Assembly: GCA_021825955.1 (NCBI GenBank)
Contig: JAKAEH010000042.1
Location: 1-7,118 of the forward strand
DNA: 7,118 nucleotides
Source of the DNA: a bacterium
GTDB taxonomy: Bacteria > Patescibacteria > Microgenomatia > Levybacterales > UBA12049
Reading direction: 5' to 3'
Positions 5,765-7,118 of this stretch are shown here, piece by piece. Numbering within the stretch: position 1 is the stretch's first letter; each line of letters opens with the position of its first letter. The notes beneath the pieces were generated by a model, which had not been told where the DNA came from, ran no database searches, and saw only the letters and a program-made list of their open reading frames with translations. Position numbers and translations under genes: made by a program.

Positions 5765-7118
5765 TTAATCCATATTGGAATATACTGCTCCAATTACGAA
5801 AGCAATCAAGCCTATGCCATAAAACCAAATCGTAATCCAACCAATTGTATAAAATACTTTTGCAACCTCATTGTTATGCTGAACCCTTCTAAACAATGGC
5901 ATTAAACCGGCCCACAAATATGAATCTATAAGTCCTTTTAAAGTACTTCTTTCAATATCATTTTCTCCAATATTTTCATCAATGCCTTTGAGTAGATTCG
6001 CTCGATATACATCTATATTAGCTAGATCCTTCTTTTTAGCGACAGCAACCATTTCATTTATTTGTTTTAAAATATTCTTTACACCTTCTAGATTTAAACG
6101 GTCAAACAACTCTAGGTTTTGGTATACTAAATCTCCGGCGTCAGCAAAACTATTCTGCGCTTCTGTATATCGCTTTTTATCTAATAAGGTATGCCCTGCT
6201 TTATTCTTTTCAAAAGCATATAGCGTAATGACTATCTTTTTTTGACTCTTTAAGACTTGCTCCAAATCCTTATTTTCAGAGGTTAAATTATCCTCTATCA
6301 TGTCTAAAGCCTCTTGGTACTTTTGCTGTTGGACAAGCTCAGTAAGCGGCTCCAGGATTTTATTATACTTTTGATTGTTTTTGAGGATATTTATGTCTTC
6401 TTGAACTTTGTGTTGTGTGCCTACAGAGCCAGAAATTTTATGAGCAATATTTAAGAGGGCTAGGGTTTTTTCTCCCTTTTCTAAATTATTGTTATATAAA
6501 TCTAAAACGACACTTCTTATAGAATTTGCAACTCTATCTCTCAATGTCTTTGTCTCACTATCTTCAAAAATTCCTAAATCTATTAATTTATTAAATTCTT
6601 CCTGAATTGATTGAACAGTTTCTTTCAAAATTGACAGAGCTTGGTCTACTGTTAATTTATTTTCAATAATATTTATTTTATCCAATTTAGCAACTTCGGC
6701 TTGGATATTATTATAAATCGGATTAACAATATCAGATTTAGCCCTCTCCCCCTTAACTCCAAACATATCCGAAAACTCAGAAAAAAAACTCGGTTCTTTA
6801 TGAATTTGGCTAATTTCCGTATAAATGTCTGCTAAATAAGGAGTAACGTGGTTTCTAAATTCAGTAATTGTTTCAGAATTGGTATTTAAATCATCCTGTT
6901 CTTTGAAAGTTTGCAAAAAAACTGTCCAAAATCTATCAGACTCTATAAGCTCTTTCCATAATTCCAAAGAACTTTTCAAATAATTTGATTGCCTAATACT
7001 ATGATTAGTAAGTAATAGACAATATAATATTGCTAAGTTCTTTTTATAGAAATAAGCTCTGCTCCCCGTTTTGGCAGATGCTGCCTTCCAAATACTAATA
7101 GCGGCACCATAATCTTTA
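5765..7118 (-). CDS. TPR-like helical protein with C-terminal membrane segment, 5' end outside window
   Basis: The reading frame stays open to the right edge, so the gene is partial: 450 residues are visible and the true start lies beyond 7118. An in-frame TTG at 6979 is the first possible start codon inside the window. However, the 46 residues before it read as real protein (DYGAAISIWKAASAKTG, then RAYFYKKNLAILYCLL), resembling a TPR-type helix pair. They continue smoothly into SSLELWKELIESDRFWTVFL. Further helical repeats include QQQKYQEALDMIEDNL and KKRYTEAQNSFADAGDLVYQ. The protein is almost entirely helical and ends with a hydrophobic stretch (about 421-447) that should anchor it, leaving the bulk in the cytoplasm. 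From memory, this helical pattern occurs in bacterial proteins with an N-terminal J-like domain, which would lie outside the window. It is the first visible gene of the operon, one base before the next ATG. A scaffold or co-chaperone role is inferred. Confidence 0.82.
   Translation of the reverse strand, partial: KDYGAAISIWKAASAKTGSRAYFYKKNLAILYCLLLTNHSIRQSNYLKSSLELWKELIESDRFWTVFLQTFKEQDDLNTNSETITEFRNHVTPYLADIYTEISQIHKEPSFFSEFSDMFGVKGERAKSDIVNPIYNNIQAEVAKLDKINIIENKLTVDQALSILKETVQSIQEEFNKLIDLGIFEDSETKTLRDRVANSIRSVVLDLYNNNLEKGEKTLALLNIAHKISGSVGTQHKVQEDINILKNNQKYNKILEPLTELVQQQKYQEALDMIEDNLTSENKDLEQVLKSQKKIVITLYAFEKNKAGHTLLDKKRYTEAQNSFADAGDLVYQNLELFDRLNLEGVKNILKQINEMVAVAKKKDLANIDVYRANLLKGIDENIGENDIERSTLKGLIDSYLWAGLMPLFRRVQHNNEVAKVFYTIGWITIWFYGIGLIAFVIGAVYSNMD

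Noticed and set aside
5764..5793. TTG start at 5793, ten residues upstream, for the single-pass membrane protein
   Set aside because: It would overlap the upstream gene by 29 bases and bury the tag. ATG at 5763 lies one base after the upstream stop and puts the tag at the N-terminus as in the RDD protein.
30..7118. CRISPR array, transposon ends or recoded UGA
   Set aside because: I saw no regularly spaced repeats, no transposase and no terminal inverted repeats. The only TGA at a gene end is used as a stop.

Overview
The window is low-GC bacterial DNA, apparently chromosomal. UGA acts as a stop codon: it ends the first gene. All five downstream genes whose ends are visible stop with TAA. None of the genes has a convincing Shine-Dalgarno sequence. 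No taxonomic marker is present. The strong A+T bias, leaders without Shine-Dalgarno sites and the Asn/Lys/Tyr-rich membrane proteins would suit an uncultured bacterium, perhaps a candidate-phyla (Patescibacteria-like) lineage, but this is a weak inference.

Layout. (1) 30-1550, plus strand: a 506-residue protein with a PD-(D/E)XK nuclease-like core in its C-terminal half. (2) 1551-1790: a compact RNA-gene zone. It holds a near-consensus sigma70 promoter (1556-1584), a possible short two-hairpin RNA ending in an intrinsic terminator (about 1591-1664), tRNA-His(GTG) with encoded CCA (1682-1757), and a stem-loop with T-runs on both strands (1761-1789). That last element can end both the tRNA transcript and the convergent minus-strand operon. 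(3) 1792-7118, minus strand: a tightly packed six-gene operon transcribed from the right-hand edge toward the tRNA.

The operon, in transcription order, encodes six proteins. First is a TPR-like helical protein with a C-terminal membrane segment; its start lies beyond the window. Second is a single-pass membrane protein with an extracytoplasmic Tyr/aliphatic heptad coiled coil. Third is a classical AAA ATPase. Fourth is an RDD-family multi-pass membrane protein. Fifth is a TerB-like protein with a C-terminal PH-like region. Last is a membrane-anchored DUF2726 protein with a nuclease-like fold. Junctions are a 1-base gap, a 1-base TAATG overlap, then gaps of 21, 17 and 17 bases, so co-transcription and partial translational coupling are very likely.

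The most notable signal is that the single-pass protein and the RDD protein, otherwise unrelated, begin with the same kind of short peptide (HLNFDLDFLD and HLDLDLGFIG). In both it is followed by a long disordered linker and then membrane segments. This suggests a common docking tag on the cytoplasmic side, perhaps read by the AAA ATPase or the TPR-like protein. The operon looks like a membrane-associated ATP-driven remodelling or stress-response system. Its biological role cannot be fixed from this window.
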